Below are positions 22,703 through 32,538 of a DNA stretch of 37,604 nt, piece after piece. Numbering within the stretch: the stretch's first letter is position 1; each line of letters opens with the position of its first letter. The DNA lies in NCBI GenBank assembly GCA_902767195.1, contig CACXGS010000026.1:1-37604 (forward strand), given 5' to 3'. The stretch comes from an uncultured Lachnospiraceae bacterium (lineage in GTDB: Bacteria > Bacillota_A > Clostridia > Lachnospirales > Lachnospiraceae). Under the pieces are notes generated by a model. It ran no database searches. It was not told where the DNA came from and saw only the letters and a program-made list of their open reading frames with translations. A program made the translations under genes and the position numbers.

Positions 22703-25345
22703 TTATTTCCTCAATTGTGCCAGACGTTCTGCAACCTGATCAGCCATAGCTGTATACTTGGCCAGTTTAGCCTTCTCTTCTTCTACTTTGGCTGCCGGCG
22801 CCTTGCTTAAGAAACGTTCGTTATTCAACATGCCGTTGGCTCGTTTGATCTCACCGGCCAGTCTCTTCTCTTCTTTGACCAGACGGGCAATCTCCTTATC
22901 AATATCCACAAGGTCCGCAAAGGGAATGTAGATAACTGCATCCGGGATTACTGTGGATACCGCATCCTCCGGGATTCCTTCCCTGTCGGCCTGAACCACG
23001 ACTTCAGAAGCGTGGGCCAGAGTGGCAAAGAATAACCTGGAGTGCTCAAAGTATCCGCGGATCCCGTCTTTCTCCGATACCACATAAACTTTTGCCTTTC
23101 TGCTGGGCGGAACATTCATATCCGCTCTGAGATTACGAATATTGCGGACAGCGCCCTTGATGGCTTCCACTTCCGCCTCTTCTTCGGCGAAGTTGAACCG
23201 TTCCTCATATACCGGCCACTCGGAGATCATGATGGACTCTTCCTCCTCCTGAAGACTCATGAAGATCTCTTCCGTGATGAAAGGCATGAAAGGATGAAGC
23301 AGCTTTAAGGCGATGGACAGTACCTTCTTTAATGTGAAGAGGGCTGCCGCCTTGGTCTCGTTGTCATCCTGGTAGAGACGGGGTTTCACCATCTCGATAT
23401 ACCAGTCACAGAATTCCTCCCATACAAAATCATAGATCTTGGCCACGGCGATACCGAAATCATAATTATCCATGTTCTCGGTAACCTCCCTTACCAGATG
23501 ATTGGCCTTGGAGAGAATCCATTTGTCCGCGGCAATCAGGTCGTCCAGACTGACTCCGGACAGATCTGCTTTCTCTATATTCATCAGCATGAAACGGGAA
23601 GCATTCCATACCTTGTTGGCAAAATTACGGCTGGCAAGAATCTTCTTCTCGGAAAATCTCATATCATTGCCGGGAGCGTTGCCTGTTACCAGGGTCAGTC
23701 TCAGAGCATCCGCGCCGTACTGCTCGATAACCTCCAGAGGATCGATACCATTTCCAAGGGATTTACTCATCTTTCTGCCCAGCTCGTCCCTGACCAGACC
23801 ATGGATCAGAACGTCTTTAAAGGGAGAGACTCCGGTATGCTCATATCCGGAGAATACCATTCGGATTACCCAGAAAAAGATGATATCGTAACCGGTTACC
23901 AGCACTGACGTGGGGTAGAAATAATCAAGATCCTCGGTCTTCTCCGGCCATCCCAGAGTGGAGAAAGGCCACAGGGCGGAGGAGAACCAGGTATCTAAGG
24001 TATCTTCATCCTGGGTCAGGTGAGTGCATCCGCATTTGGGACATACAGAGGGTGCTTCACGGGACACTACAATCTCGCCGCACTGGTCACAATAGTAGGC
24101 CGGGATCCGGTGTCCCCACCAGAGCTGTCTGGAGATACACCAGTCACGGATATTCTCCAGCCAGTGGAGGTAAGTCCGCTCAAAATGCTGGGGAACAAAG
24201 CGCAGCTCTCCGGTCTTAACCGCCTGAATAGCCGGTTTGGCAAGCTCATCCATCCGCACAAACCACTGCTTCTTGATCAGCGGCTCTACCGTCGTGTGGC
24301 AGCGGTCATGGGTACCTACATTGTGATCGTGGGCACGTACCTTAACCAGATAGCCCTCTTCCTCCAGTTCCCTGACCAGAGCTTCTCTGCATTCATAGCG
24401 GTCCATTCCGGCATATTTGCCGGCATTCTCATTCATGGTACCGTCATCATTCATGATATTGATCTCCGGCAGGTCATGACGTTTGCCCACTTCAAAGTCG
24501 TTGGGGTCATGAGCCGGTGTAATTTTAACCGCGCCGGTACCGAATTCTTTATCAACATACTCATCGGCAATCACAGGGATCTCCCGGTTCATTATCGGGA
24601 GAAGGACCTTCTTGCCGATCAGGTCCTGATATCTCTCATCATCCGGGTGAACAGCTACCGCTGTATCTCCCAGCATCGTCTCCGGTCTGGTGGTGGCGAT
24701 CTCAATCACCTGGTCCGACCCGATCACCGGATAATTAATGTGCCAGAAATGTCCTTTCTGGTCTTCATATTCCACTTCGGCGTCAGAGATGGATGTCTGA
24801 CATACCGGACACCAGTTGATGATCCTGGAGCCCCGGTAGATATATCCCTTTTCATAGAGGCGGATAAATACTTCCAGAACTGCCTTGGAACATCCCTCAT
24901 CCATGGTAAAGCGCTCTCTGTCCCAGTCTGCGGAGGAACCCAGCTTCCTAAGCTGGCTGACGATCCGTCCGCCGTACTCTTCGCGCCACTGCCAGGTTCT
25001 CTTCAGGAAGCCTTCTCTTCCCAGTTCCTCTTTATCGATGCCCTCTTCTCTGAGTTTATTGGTAACCTTGACCTCCGTGGCAATGCTGGCATGGTCGGTT
25101 CCCGGCTGCCACAGGGCATTATAACCCTGCATTCTCTTGTAGCGGATCAGAATATCCTGGAGAGTATTATCCAGAGCATGACCCATGTGAAGCTGCCCCG
25201 TAATATTGGGCGGGGGCATCACGATGGTGAAAGGCTCCCTGGACCGGTCAACTTCCGCATGGAAGTATTTCTTATCCATCCATTTCTGATATAATCGATC
25301 CTCAATCTCTGCAGGATTGTAGGTCTTATTCATCTCTGTTGCCAT
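22703..25345 (-). CDS. valS: Valyl-tRNA synthetase
   Basis: The 880-residue class I synthetase charges tRNA-Val. It shows [17 protein letters not shown] (HIGH motif at 53-56), the zinc-type CPVC in the INWCPVCQT block, the editing domain ([19 protein letters not shown]), [16 protein letters not shown] at 525-529 and a C-terminal coiled coil rich in Lys/Glu (about the last 65 residues) as expected for ValRS. The ATG at 25345 has AGGAGG 8 bases upstream. It is the fourth gene of a five-gene unit behind the Hsp70-like module and ahead of folC. Only 29 bases separate it from the TPR gene, so it lacks the T-box leader that often controls valS in Firmicutes. Confidence 0.96.
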   Translation of the reverse strand: MATEMNKTYNPAEIEDRLYQKWMDKKYFHAEVDRSREPFTIVMPPPNITGQLHMGHALDNTLQDILIRYKRMQGYNALWQPGTDHASIATEVKVTNKLREEGIDKEELGREGFLKRTWQWREEYGGRIVSQLRKLGSSADWDRERFTMDEGCSKAVLEVFIRLYEKGYIYRGSRIINWCPVCQTSISDAEVEYEDQKGHFWHINYPVIGSDQVIEIATTRPETMLGDTAVAVHPDDERYQDLIGKKVLLPIMNREIPVIADEYVDKEFGTGAVKITPAHDPNDFEVGKRHDLPEINIMNDDGTMNENAGKYAGMDRYECREALVRELEEEGYLVKVRAHDHNVGTHDRCHTTVEPLIKKQWFVRMDELAKPAIQAVKTGELRFVPQHFERTYLHWLENIRDWCISRQLWWGHRIPAYYCDQCGEIVVSREAPSVCPKCGCTHLTQDEDTLDTWFSSALWPFSTLGWPEKTEDLDYFYPTSVLVTGYDIIFFWVIRMVFSGYEHTGVSPFKDVLIHGLVRDELGRKMSKSLGNGIDPLEVIEQYGADALRLTLVTGNAPGNDMRFSEKKILASRNFANKVWNASRFMLMNIEKADLSGVSLDDLIAADKWILSKANHLVREVTENMDNYDFGIAVAKIYDFVWEEFCDWYIEMVKPRLYQDDNETKAAALFTLKKVLSIALKLLHPFMPFITEEIFMSLQEEEESIMISEWPVYEERFNFAEEEAEVEAIKGAVRNIRNLRADMNVPPSRKAKVYVVSEKDGIRGYFEHSRLFFATLAHASEVVVQADREGIPEDAVSTVIPDAVIYIPFADLVDIDKEIARLVKEEKRLAGEIKRANGMLNNERFLSKAPAAKVEEEKAKLAKYTAMADQVAERLAQLRK

Positions 25346-25374
25346 TTATATTTCCTCCTGAATTGTATTCTAAA

Positions 25375-26244
25375 TCATTGTGTCACGGGAAGGCTTGTCA
25401 CATAACTTGCATCTTCCCTGCCGATCTGGCTTCGGAACTGCTTCTGCAGACCCCGGATAAAACGTTCATAGACCCTGTTGCACTCTTCTTCCCGGCCTCC
25501 CTCGCTCAGCTGGTACATTTTCCGGAAAACCCGGGCATAATCACTGGCCTGGAAACCCACCTTCATCTGGGCATAGTCATCCTGGAAGGTAGTCAGCACC
25601 AGATCGGAATTCCCGATGGCCCGGATCTCTTCCTCCGCCTTATCCAGCCCTTCATTCAGGGCGATGATCGAATAGTAATAATACAGCGACTTTTCATCCG
25701 ATGCATACTGGTAGGCTTTCAGGAAATGTATCCTGGCATCCTTAAAACGGAAAAGCCTGGTCAGGGCAGCACCGTAATTGTGGTGAATGGCCCCCCGCTC
25801 AGCATCCGTCAGGCCATCCTGCTTGAGGGCTGCCTTATAATGGACACAGGCCATATCCGCCCGGTCGCTGCTGAAAAACAGATCCCCCAGCCATTTGCAC
25901 TGCTGGTGGATTGGGGCATTCTTAAGAATGCGGTATTCATCCAGAATCCCCCGGATTTCCTCCTCGGAATAATAATTCCCTTCCCGGAAAAGAGCGGCAA
26001 AATATTTCATCTGATCTCTGGCAGGATCCTCCAGCTTGTAGAGAGTCCGGTACAGCTTATCCAGCCGGAGCCCGTCCCTGATAAAGGTAAGAAGACTCCG
26101 GTCCGGCAGGGTATGCAGATAGCAGATCAGATGATTCCTCATATAATAACACATTTCTTCATAAGAAAAAATGCAGATTCCCGTATCATCAAACCGGTAG
26201 CCCTTGGCAGCCACACGGCCGATACATTGCAGTGATTCTCTCAT
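25375..26244 (-). CDS. TPR-repeat protein of the Hsp70-like module
   Basis: The 289-residue soluble protein has no signal peptide or membrane segment. It is built of helical hairpins: about residues 110-200 read as TPR-like repeats (CKWLGDLFFSSDRADMACVH, then YKAALKQDGLTDAERGAIHH, NYGAALTRLFRFKDARIHFL and KAYQYASDEKSLYYYYSIIA). The N-terminal 100 residues are rich in Tyr and Cys with LICYLHTLPDRSLLTFIRDG. TPR proteins commonly bind the ends of chaperones or hold complexes together. It lies 39 bases after the Hsp70-like gene and 29 before valS in one direction, so a cooperating role with the Hsp70-like protein is plausible but inferred. The start is supported by GGAGGAG about 7 bases upstream. 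Confidence 0.75.
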   Translation of the reverse strand: MRESLQCIGRVAAKGYRFDDTGICIFSYEEMCYYMRNHLICYLHTLPDRSLLTFIRDGLRLDKLYRTLYKLEDPARDQMKYFAALFREGNYYSEEEIRGILDEYRILKNAPIHQQCKWLGDLFFSSDRADMACVHYKAALKQDGLTDAERGAIHHNYGAALTRLFRFKDARIHFLKAYQYASDEKSLYYYYSIIALNEGLDKAEEEIRAIGNSDLVLTTFQDDYAQMKVGFQASDYARVFRKMYQLSEGGREEECNRVYERFIRGLQKQFRSQIGREDASYVTSLPVTQ

Positions 26245-26283
26245 CCTTACTCCTCCTCAACTTCTCGATATCCGTCCGTCTCT

Positions 26284-27384
26284 TTAAGAGATCAGCCCGA
26301 AGGGAAACATGGTGATCTTATGAGTTCCGGGGAACATTTGCCCGAATCCCATATCTTCGATCAGAATCGTCCCTTCCGTGGGGGAGGAAAATTCCACGGT
26401 AAGCCTCAATCTGGTTGTCTTAGGCGGTCTTTTGGGGATGTCTTCCAGCTCGCAGGAAGCCACCTCAATCTCATTCTCCACCGTATTGTGATAGAAGAAC
26501 TCCACCCTCTGGCTCTTGTCCATGATAATATCCATGGATCCCCGGGTGTTGTACCATTCTTTTCCGATGGTGGTGATGGGCACGTAATTCGCCTTTCCGC
26601 CCTCGGAAGTGATCACGCCCACGGTATGATAGACCATGTCCGGTCCTTCACAAAGAATCATACCTTCCCGCATCATGTTCACCGTGCCAAGTCCCAGCAG
26701 ACAGGATCCGTTGGCATAGAGATTCTGTCCCATGAAAACCCGTCTTCCGGCGCACATACAGGTGAGGGTCTTCTTCATCCAGTTCCCCTCAAATCCATCT
26801 CCCGTCAGGTAGATGATGGAGGCGGAATTCTTCGCCAGAAACTGGCGGATCATTTTACTGAAAAGCTGATCCCGGTCCGGGGCATCACGGAAGATCCCTT
26901 CCTCTGCCAGGTCAATGGTCTTAATCTCTGCCCGGTAGCCCTTCTTCCTGGACCGGCGAAGCTGGTCAATCAGGACACAGTTAAGGGTATCTCCTGTGTA
27001 ATCAAACAGAAGGGTATTCCGGTCCCACATCATTTTTTCCTGATGGAATACATACTCCACAAAAGCTCTTTGCCTTGTGATGATATGTATGTCATGTCTC
27101 TCTTTGAATTCCTTCGGCAGCAGGGAAGAAAGCAGGTCGCGGTTCTCATCCGTGGCTTCCTCCATGGTCATCACCACGTTGCTGTAATCATCCCAGTGGA
27201 GCTTCTGAACCTGCATATATCGAAGAAGAGCCGTCAGCCCGTTCTCAATAAAGCTTCCCTCATCTTCCGCTACAGGAAAAGACTCCTCGTGGGTTTCATG
27301 GACTCCCTCGTCATAGACACTGAACTGGAGAGAGGCCCTCCCGAAATCAAGGCCGAGAAATTTCCTGGTTTCAAGTTGTTCCAT
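26284..27384 (-). CDS. Hsp70-like actin-fold protein without a lid (DUF5716-like)
   Basis: The 366-residue protein follows the Hsp70 plan. FLGLDFGRASL (9-19) matches the phosphate-1 loop of actin-fold ATPases. TLLFDYTGDTLNCVLI (124-139) corresponds to phosphate-2 (DLGGGTFD in DnaK) and IIYLTGDGFEGNWMKKTL (190-207) to the adenosine motif. GQNLYANGSCLLGLGT (219-234) resembles the DnaK segment that ends VNPDEAVAxGAA. Residues about 249-350 resemble the Hsp70 substrate-binding beta-domain: ITSEGGKANYVPITTIGK and LEDIPKRPPKTTRLRLTVEF, then GTILIEDMGFG. The helical lid is missing and key Gly/Thr residues of the nucleotide loops are changed. I recall this family as DUF5716 of Lachnospiraceae; the Hsp70 reading is mine from the sequence. 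The ATG at 27384 (GGAGG about 10 bases upstream) is preferred to 27438, which lies inside the preceding gene. Confidence 0.75.
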   Translation of the reverse strand: MEQLETRKFLGLDFGRASLQFSVYDEGVHETHEESFPVAEDEGSFIENGLTALLRYMQVQKLHWDDYSNVVMTMEEATDENRDLLSSLLPKEFKERHDIHIITRQRAFVEYVFHQEKMMWDRNTLLFDYTGDTLNCVLIDQLRRSRKKGYRAEIKTIDLAEEGIFRDAPDRDQLFSKMIRQFLAKNSASIIYLTGDGFEGNWMKKTLTCMCAGRRVFMGQNLYANGSCLLGLGTVNMMREGMILCEGPDMVYHTVGVITSEGGKANYVPITTIGKEWYNTRGSMDIIMDKSQRVEFFYHNTVENEIEVASCELEDIPKRPPKTTRLRLTVEFSSPTEGTILIEDMGFGQMFPGTHKITMFPFGLIS

Positions 27385-27409
27385 AATCAATAGCCTCCAA
27401 ATGATCGGC

Positions 27410-30400
27410 CTACAACAGCTGCAGCTGGGTATCCGCAAAATATGCTTTCATCAGATAGTCATCCAGTTCCATGGGGTCCGCTTCCTCCGAAGCCAGGTGG
27501 TTGAGGGCGAAGAATCGGCTGTCCTCACCGGTGTAATCAAAGGATTCAAAGGATACGTTTTCCGTATTCTCCAGAGGAAGATCATTCTCCTCCAGTCTGT
27601 AATTCACATGATCCCTCTGGTAGAGATGGAGATGACATACATAGAGTCCCGGAAGAATCTCAGTCATCCTCTTCTCCCGGAAAGAATCTTCCTCTCCCTC
27701 AATCTCGTAGAGGAATACAATCTTACTTCCTGCCCTGGAATGGCAGGTGACGAAATTCATCTCCTCATAATGGATCGGAAGGGTCACATAATCACTGTAA
27801 GCGTGATAGACCGGCAGGTACAGCTCTTCTTCCAGAAGCTCCCGGATCACCTGGGCCGCCGCCTCGCTGATCCGCTCATGCCAGTCCTTCTTCTCCGCAA
27901 AATAATAGAGAAAACTGATCTTGGATGCCCGGCTCTTTATATGGCCGGAAATGATCTGCTGGCCGATGATCACATGCATGTAATCCGGCAGCTTCACCGT
28001 GCCCTGCATCTCCTTATCCAGGGCGTACTCCAGATAACGGCTGCAGATCTCATCCTCAGGATCCGTCTCGTAGAAAGACCGGTAGACCGGGAAGACGCCG
28101 TCCGTATCATTGTCGGCAAAGGCGGCCTGGGTCAGGATCCTTCTCTCAAAATCCGATGTGGGAAGCTCGAACTTCCGGCTTCTCTCCCAGATGCTTAAGA
28201 GGTCTTCCGTCTCTCCCTGAAAATGTTTCATCAGGTAGGTCAGGGTCTTTCTGGTATTTTTCTTTCGGATAAATGCGGTATATGCCAGGGAGAGTGTGGT
28301 CTCGTCATACTCTCCTTTATAGTAATTAATACCGTATTCCGCCAGCCTCATCCGTTTCTCGGCACCCATGATGGTACAGCCGTAAAGCTCAATGCCGAAG
28401 AAAGTATTCTCGATCATGCCGACTTCCATATAATAATCCATCAGGGTCTTCCGATATCCTACGGAGATATTGGAATAGTCGATCTTATCGAGCCATCTGG
28501 CCAGCTCTTCCTTGTTCTGGTGGTTCTCGTAATAGGTCAGGAGCTTCTGCACTGCCCGGACCTGCATCCAGTCCATATAGTCGCTGTTGCCGATGATCCG
28601 CTGCAGAACCGGCAGATCCTCATTTCGGACGGTACGGTCCACCGCTACGGATTCCACCAGAAGAACCTTCCGGTTGACCAGGTTCTTCCGTCTCCATTCC
28701 GCCGGGAAACCGGCCAGGGACAGATACTCCTTTGTATCATAGTCAATGCCACTGACGTAGCGCTGTTCATTCTTATCGGTAAAATAGAAGGTGGTCCTGG
28801 AATTATAGGCTTCCACCACCGTCTGTCCTCCGGAGATCGGGTAATATTTCTCCTCCCCGTTCTCGGGACAGACCACATAGACCCCTACCATATAGGGGTT
28901 ATGACAGATCAGCTTCCGGTAGAAAAGGATGTCGCAGACTGCCTTCCAGTTCTCCGGCAGCTCCAGAAGTTCCTTCTGGAAATGAGTGTAGAGGAAAGCC
29001 AGGTGTTCGTTGATCCTGCCCTTCAGGAGCTGCTCCGTAATAAAGGGAAGAATCTTGGAATAGTAGGCACCGTAAACTTCCTCATAATCCTCCCTGTGCT
29101 TGAGGACATTCGTATAGAGGTAGGCCTTCTCCAGATAATCCAGACTGTTGCTGTAGGTAAAATAGATCAATACCCTCTGGGGAATCCTTTCGTATTGCTC
29201 AAAATCCATACTCCGGATGAAAAACTCATTGAGACCGATGATCTTCAGGTTGGATTCCACCGCAAGACGGAAATAGTCGTGATAGTCCCTGCCGATCCGG
29301 TTCCCCTTGATGAGCTGGGAACAGATCAGCTGCAGGAAAAGATCATCCGGCTCCACCTCATAGAGCTTGACACCCATATGATAGATGGCAGGATTGTAAT
29401 ACTTAAAATTCATTGCCAGGCGGGCAAACTGGTGGGACAGAGGCAGAGATACATAACCGTACCGCAGTCCCCAGCGGAATATATTGATCTCAAAGGTTGA
29501 CAGCTCCTTCATGTAGCTGGGATTCTCATTGAGGATCTCGCAGGCCTCATAATAAAGGAGACAGCTGTTATTTCCGCTCTCAAAAAGCATCTTGATGGTG
29601 TCATACTGAAGTGCTTTATTGTAGACATATTCCCGATCCAGATAGATCAGCATCCAGAGGGCCTGGGCTTTGTAATCCGAGTCCTCGTAAAACTTGCGGA
29701 TGGAAACCACGGCCTTGCTGATGGCCTCCGGCGTCTTGTGGTACATCGCCTTCAGATAAAGCAGATAATTCTTCTCTGCCGCACTTAATGTCACCTTTTC
29801 CCGGTCGATCCGGTCCAGGGTCTCTTTGGCCGCCTCCAGCTGGGATTCCATCAGGTAAAGATGAGCCCGGTACATCTGCCAGATGATATCGCCGGCAGCA
29901 TCGTACAGATCCTCCACCGTTCTCCCGGAACTCTCGATAAAGTCCTCAAAGCCGATACTTCCCGTACGGAAATAGAGATAGTTGTGCATCAGCTCCGCCT
30001 TCTGCCGGCGGATCCGGTTCTCCCGCTCTTCTTCTCTGGTATATTCGGGAAGAGTCCCCCACCATTCCACGGGAATCTCAAACTTCTGCCGCACCGTCTC
30101 GATCCGGATCACATCACTTCCCATGACAAAGCTCTGATTCTTTACCACCTCGACGGTCAGCTTTCCATCCTCAAAATAATCACTGTTAAAAGAAGAAACA
30201 GACAGATCCACCTGTCCCTTCTCACTGCTGACACGCCCTTCCAGGTAGCCGTAATCCGACAATGTCAGAAGAATGGAATCCTTCTCTTTGCCCACATCCA
30301 GGATCAGTCTTTTCTCCTCCAATGCAAGCTTAGTGGGTGTCTTGTATCCGGCCGCCGTCAGAAACTCTTCCACAATGAGATTCTTAGACCGGCTCTTTAA

Positions 30401-30901
30401 TAAACTGTGGTACATGGACTGTTCTAAAGGCTTCTCCTTCAGAAATACTTCGGCAAAATTCGGCAGAAAGAACAAGCTGACCGCCTCGGCCCGGTTGGCC
30501 TTATAAAGGCGCAGGAATCCTTCCATATCCGAGATCCTGCCCACAGAGGTCTCCGCGCTCCGCCTTACCACCTGAATATGGTAGGGAATATTGTATTCCC
30601 CTCCGTTGGTAATCAGAACAAAATCCCCTTCGAACTCTGTGTCAGCCACGGAGAGCTTCCCCTTAAAATAAAAGGGAATCTCCTTGCGTGTTGCCTCGAA
30701 TTCCTTGACTTCCGTATCCACTTTGTCATTCGTTGAATAAATGAATCCCTTGACAGGAAGCCGGTTCTCGCTCTCCACCACGAAGGAATCCCGGTATACC
30801 CGGCCTTCCTCCACCTCGATCTCCAGATTGGTCACCGAGAGGCTGACCACCGGCATCTTCCCTGCTTCCGTTGATTCTCTGATTCTAATCTCTTTCTCCA
30901 A
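27410..30901 (-). CDS. Large helical-repeat protein paired with the Hsp70-like protein (DUF5717-like)
   Basis: The roughly 1163-residue cytoplasmic protein has no signal peptide or membrane segment. An N-terminal Ig-like beta-sandwich (about 15-105, VSLSVTNLEIEVEEGRVYRD to NIPYHIQVV) is followed by a helical linker. A second beta-domain (about 200-295) ends KFEIPVEWWG. A long alpha-solenoid with many Tyr/Leu-rich helix pairs follows (about 300-1040), and a beta-rich end (CHSRAGSKIVFLYEIEGEED). It resembles the family I recall as DUF5717; no enzyme motif is visible. TTG at 30901 is taken as start because GGTGG lies 7 bases upstream and the predicted transcript begins near 30918. The ATG at 30919 would be leaderless and lacks a binding site. 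It is first in the operon with the Hsp70-like gene 25 bases downstream. Confidence 0.75.
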   Translation of the reverse strand: MEKEIRIRESTEAGKMPVVSLSVTNLEIEVEEGRVYRDSFVVESENRLPVKGFIYSTNDKVDTEVKEFEATRKEIPFYFKGKLSVADTEFEGDFVLITNGGEYNIPYHIQVVRRSAETSVGRISDMEGFLRLYKANRAEAVSLFFLPNFAEVFLKEKPLEQSMYHSLLKSRSKNLIVEEFLTAAGYKTPTKLALEEKRLILDVGKEKDSILLTLSDYGYLEGRVSSEKGQVDLSVSSFNSDYFEDGKLTVEVVKNQSFVMGSDVIRIETVRQKFEIPVEWWGTLPEYTREEERENRIRRQKAELMHNYLYFRTGSIGFEDFIESSGRTVEDLYDAAGDIIWQMYRAHLYLMESQLEAAKETLDRIDREKVTLSAAEKNYLLYLKAMYHKTPEAISKAVVSIRKFYEDSDYKAQALWMLIYLDREYVYNKALQYDTIKMLFESGNNSCLLYYEACEILNENPSYMKELSTFEINIFRWGLRYGYVSLPLSHQFARLAMNFKYYNPAIYHMGVKLYEVEPDDLFLQLICSQLIKGNRIGRDYHDYFRLAVESNLKIIGLNEFFIRSMDFEQYERIPQRVLIYFTYSNSLDYLEKAYLYTNVLKHREDYEEVYGAYYSKILPFITEQLLKGRINEHLAFLYTHFQKELLELPENWKAVCDILFYRKLICHNPYMVGVYVVCPENGEEKYYPISGGQTVVEAYNSRTTFYFTDKNEQRYVSGIDYDTKEYLSLAGFPAEWRRKNLVNRKVLLVESVAVDRTVRNEDLPVLQRIIGNSDYMDWMQVRAVQKLLTYYENHQNKEELARWLDKIDYSNISVGYRKTLMDYYMEVGMIENTFFGIELYGCTIMGAEKRMRLAEYGINYYKGEYDETTLSLAYTAFIRKKNTRKTLTYLMKHFQGETEDLLSIWERSRKFELPTSDFERRILTQAAFADNDTDGVFPVYRSFYETDPEDEICSRYLEYALDKEMQGTVKLPDYMHVIIGQQIISGHIKSRASKISFLYYFAEKKDWHERISEAAAQVIRELLEEELYLPVYHAYSDYVTLPIHYEEMNFVTCHSRAGSKIVFLYEIEGEEDSFREKRMTEILPGLYVCHLHLYQRDHVNYRLEENDLPLENTENVSFESFDYTGEDSRFFALNHLASEEADPMELDDYLMKAYFADTQLQLL

Positions 30902-30924
30902 GACGCTACCACCAATCATTTATT

Positions 30925-30953
30925 TCTATAAACTATATTTATGTAAAGGTCAA
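30925..30953 (-). promoter_or_regulatory. Promoter of the Hsp70-like module / valS / folC operon
   Basis: TTGACC (30953-30948), a 17-base spacer and TATAGA (30930-30925) on the minus strand. No terminator stands between the upstream yfcE-like gene (stop at 30975) and this promoter, so read-through from dus-yfcE is also possible. Confidence 0.6.
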
Positions 30954-30974
30954 AAGCTGTATGGGCCTGCTATA

Positions 30975-31448
30975 TCAAGAAGGCCTCAGGGTACTCTCCG
31001 GAGTAAATGTCCTGTGTCTGTACTGATATACTCCCCCGGCAATCTCCATCTCCACATAGGAAACGGAATCATCCGCCCTTCTGCGCCCGCAGCTTCCCGG
31101 GTTCAGATAAGGCCGGTCTCTCCGGATCCCCTCCTCGAAACGGTGGGTATGGCCGAAGAGCATCAGGTCGTACTCTTCCGGCTTTCTCCGGGCCTTCCTT
31201 CTGTCATGGATCATATAAAAACAAACACCCTCCAGCCGAAACAGTCTCTCCGCCGGAAGATCCCGCAGGCTGCCGTCGTTATTTCCCCGAACAGCCAGTA
31301 CCGGAGCAATCTCCTCAAAACGGTTTAAAACCTGCCGGCTGCACACATCTCCCAGATGAAGGATCCTCTCGGCTCCCCGGTCTTTCAGGTGTTGAAAAAA
31401 GTCCGGCCACAGACTGTCGTGACTGTCTCCCAGAATAAGGATCTTCAT
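30975..31448 (-). CDS. YfcE/MJ0936-type metallophosphodiesterase
   Basis: The 157-residue protein carries the calcineurin-type metal-binding set of this small phosphoesterase family: GDSHD (7-11), LGDVCS, RGNNDG, the His in YMIHD, and FGHTHRF. Members hydrolyse phosphodiesters with Mn or similar metals in the cytoplasm; the physiological substrate is uncertain. Length and motif order are typical. The start is supported by GGGAG 8 bases upstream. It lies 18 bases after dus on the same strand and is probably translated from the same transcript. Confidence 0.88.
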   Translation of the reverse strand: MKILILGDSHDSLWPDFFQHLKDRGAERILHLGDVCSRQVLNRFEEIAPVLAVRGNNDGSLRDLPAERLFRLEGVCFYMIHDRRKARRKPEEYDLMLFGHTHRFEEGIRRDRPYLNPGSCGRRRADDSVSYVEMEIAGGVYQYRHRTFTPESTLRPS

Positions 31449-31466
31449 GGGTCAGCTCCCTCTCTG

Positions 31467-32396
31467 TCATTCTTCTTGATATTCCTCTGCCAGACGTTCC
31501 AGGCGGAAGCGGTAATCCGCCAGACTCTTTGCCTTCAGCAGCTTCTTTCCGGCCGCTCCTGCATGGGGAAAATGCATGATCATATGCGTCCAGATCTCCT
31601 TCATTTTAAAGAGGGCATTGTTCCCAATGGCTTCCTGGTAGCGGTCACACAGAATCCTCATAAAGGCAAACCATTTCTCCTTATCCTCCGCTTGTCCGTC
31701 CCGGACACAGGCCGCCAGCTGAGGGTTGGCAATCAGGCCTCTGCCCAGCATAACCGCACAAATATGAGGAAAACGGTCTTCCACCATCCTTACATCTTCA
31801 GGGGAATAAAGATCTCCGTTATAACAGACGGGATGGCGGCTTATGGCCAGGGCCTGCCCAAAGGCTTCCGGCCTGACCGGCCTCTTATAATAATCCTCCC
31901 GCACCCTGGCGTGAAGAATCACTTCGCTGATGGGATAATCGTTATAAATCTCCATCAGGGCCATGATCTCTTCCGGATCTTCCATGCCCAGCCGGGTCTT
32001 AACCGAGATCCTGAGAGGAATCTTATCAAAAACAGCATCAAAAAATTCCCGAAGTCTGTCGGGATAGGCAAGAAATCCGCTGCCCTTTCCCCTGGACACC
32101 ACGGTGCCGGAAGGACAGCCCAGATTAAGATTGGCCTCGGTATATCCGAGGTCTGCCAGCATATTCACTGTCGTCAGAAACTTGTCCGCCCGGTTGGTGA
32201 GAATCTGGGGAATCACGGGAATGCCCCGGTTATTATCCGGCGCAATATCCTTCTTCTCCTTCCTCATCAGACTCGCCTGATCCTTAGGGTCTATAAAGGG
32301 CATATAATACCGGTCACAGCCTCCAAAGCACTCATGATGAGTATTACGGTAAATGTATCCGGTAATCCCTTCCATGGGCGCGGCGTAGTACCTCAT
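31467..32396 (-). CDS. dus: tRNA-dihydrouridine synthase
   Basis: The 309-residue flavoenzyme of the Dus family reduces uridine in the D-loop of tRNA. Family features are the N-terminal MRYYAAPMEGITGYIYRN, the catalytic-Cys motif LNLGCPSG, a conserved ISVKTRLG segment, VILHARV, and the FMN-phosphate-binding region CYNGDLYSPEDV and VMLGRGLIANP. The ATG at 32396 is preferred to 32432 because AAGGAA lies about 9 bases before it and the protein then starts at the conserved Ala-Pro-Met-Glu motif. It is divergent from trmO, another tRNA-modifying enzyme. Which Dus position it modifies cannot be told here. Confidence 0.92.
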   Translation of the reverse strand: MRYYAAPMEGITGYIYRNTHHECFGGCDRYYMPFIDPKDQASLMRKEKKDIAPDNNRGIPVIPQILTNRADKFLTTVNMLADLGYTEANLNLGCPSGTVVSRGKGSGFLAYPDRLREFFDAVFDKIPLRISVKTRLGMEDPEEIMALMEIYNDYPISEVILHARVREDYYKRPVRPEAFGQALAISRHPVCYNGDLYSPEDVRMVEDRFPHICAVMLGRGLIANPQLAACVRDGQAEDKEKWFAFMRILCDRYQEAIGNNALFKMKEIWTHMIMHFPHAGAAGKKLLKAKSLADYRFRLERLAEEYQEE

Positions 32397-32439
32397 AAAG
32401 ACGGTTCCTTTCTGATGGACATAGTAATGCATTGTAGTT

Positions 32440-32469
32440 ATTATACTCCATGAGGGGCCCTATCCGCAA
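32440..32469 (-). promoter_or_regulatory. Promoter of dus
   Basis: A perfect TATAAT on the minus strand (32445-32440) with a weak TTGCGG 18 bases upstream (32469-32464). It gives a leader of about 35-40 bases. Confidence 0.55.
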
Positions 32470-32475
32470 GCTTGT

Positions 32476-32504
32476 TTCATATATTCTGAAAAGAATGGTA
32501 TACT
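32476..32504 (+). promoter_or_regulatory. Promoter of trmO
   Basis: TGGTATACT (32496-32504) is an extended -10 element with a partial -35 (TTCATA, 32476-32481) 17 bases upstream. It lies back to back with the dus promoter. Confidence 0.6.
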
Positions 32505-32538
32505 GATAGAATAATTACACAAAGAAAGAAGGATTTCC

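Noticed and set aside
27385..27438. Upstream start for the Hsp70-like protein
   Set aside because: The extra 18 residues overlap the end of the preceding gene, are Cys/Arg-rich and unlike the family, and a ribosome binding site supports the ATG at 27384.
28223..29500. Long open frame on the plus strand inside the large helical-repeat gene
   Set aside because: It is antisense to a continuous well-formed protein and has no ribosome binding site or family features. The same holds for long antisense frames at 24020-25294 (inside valS) and 7189-8160 (inside leuS).
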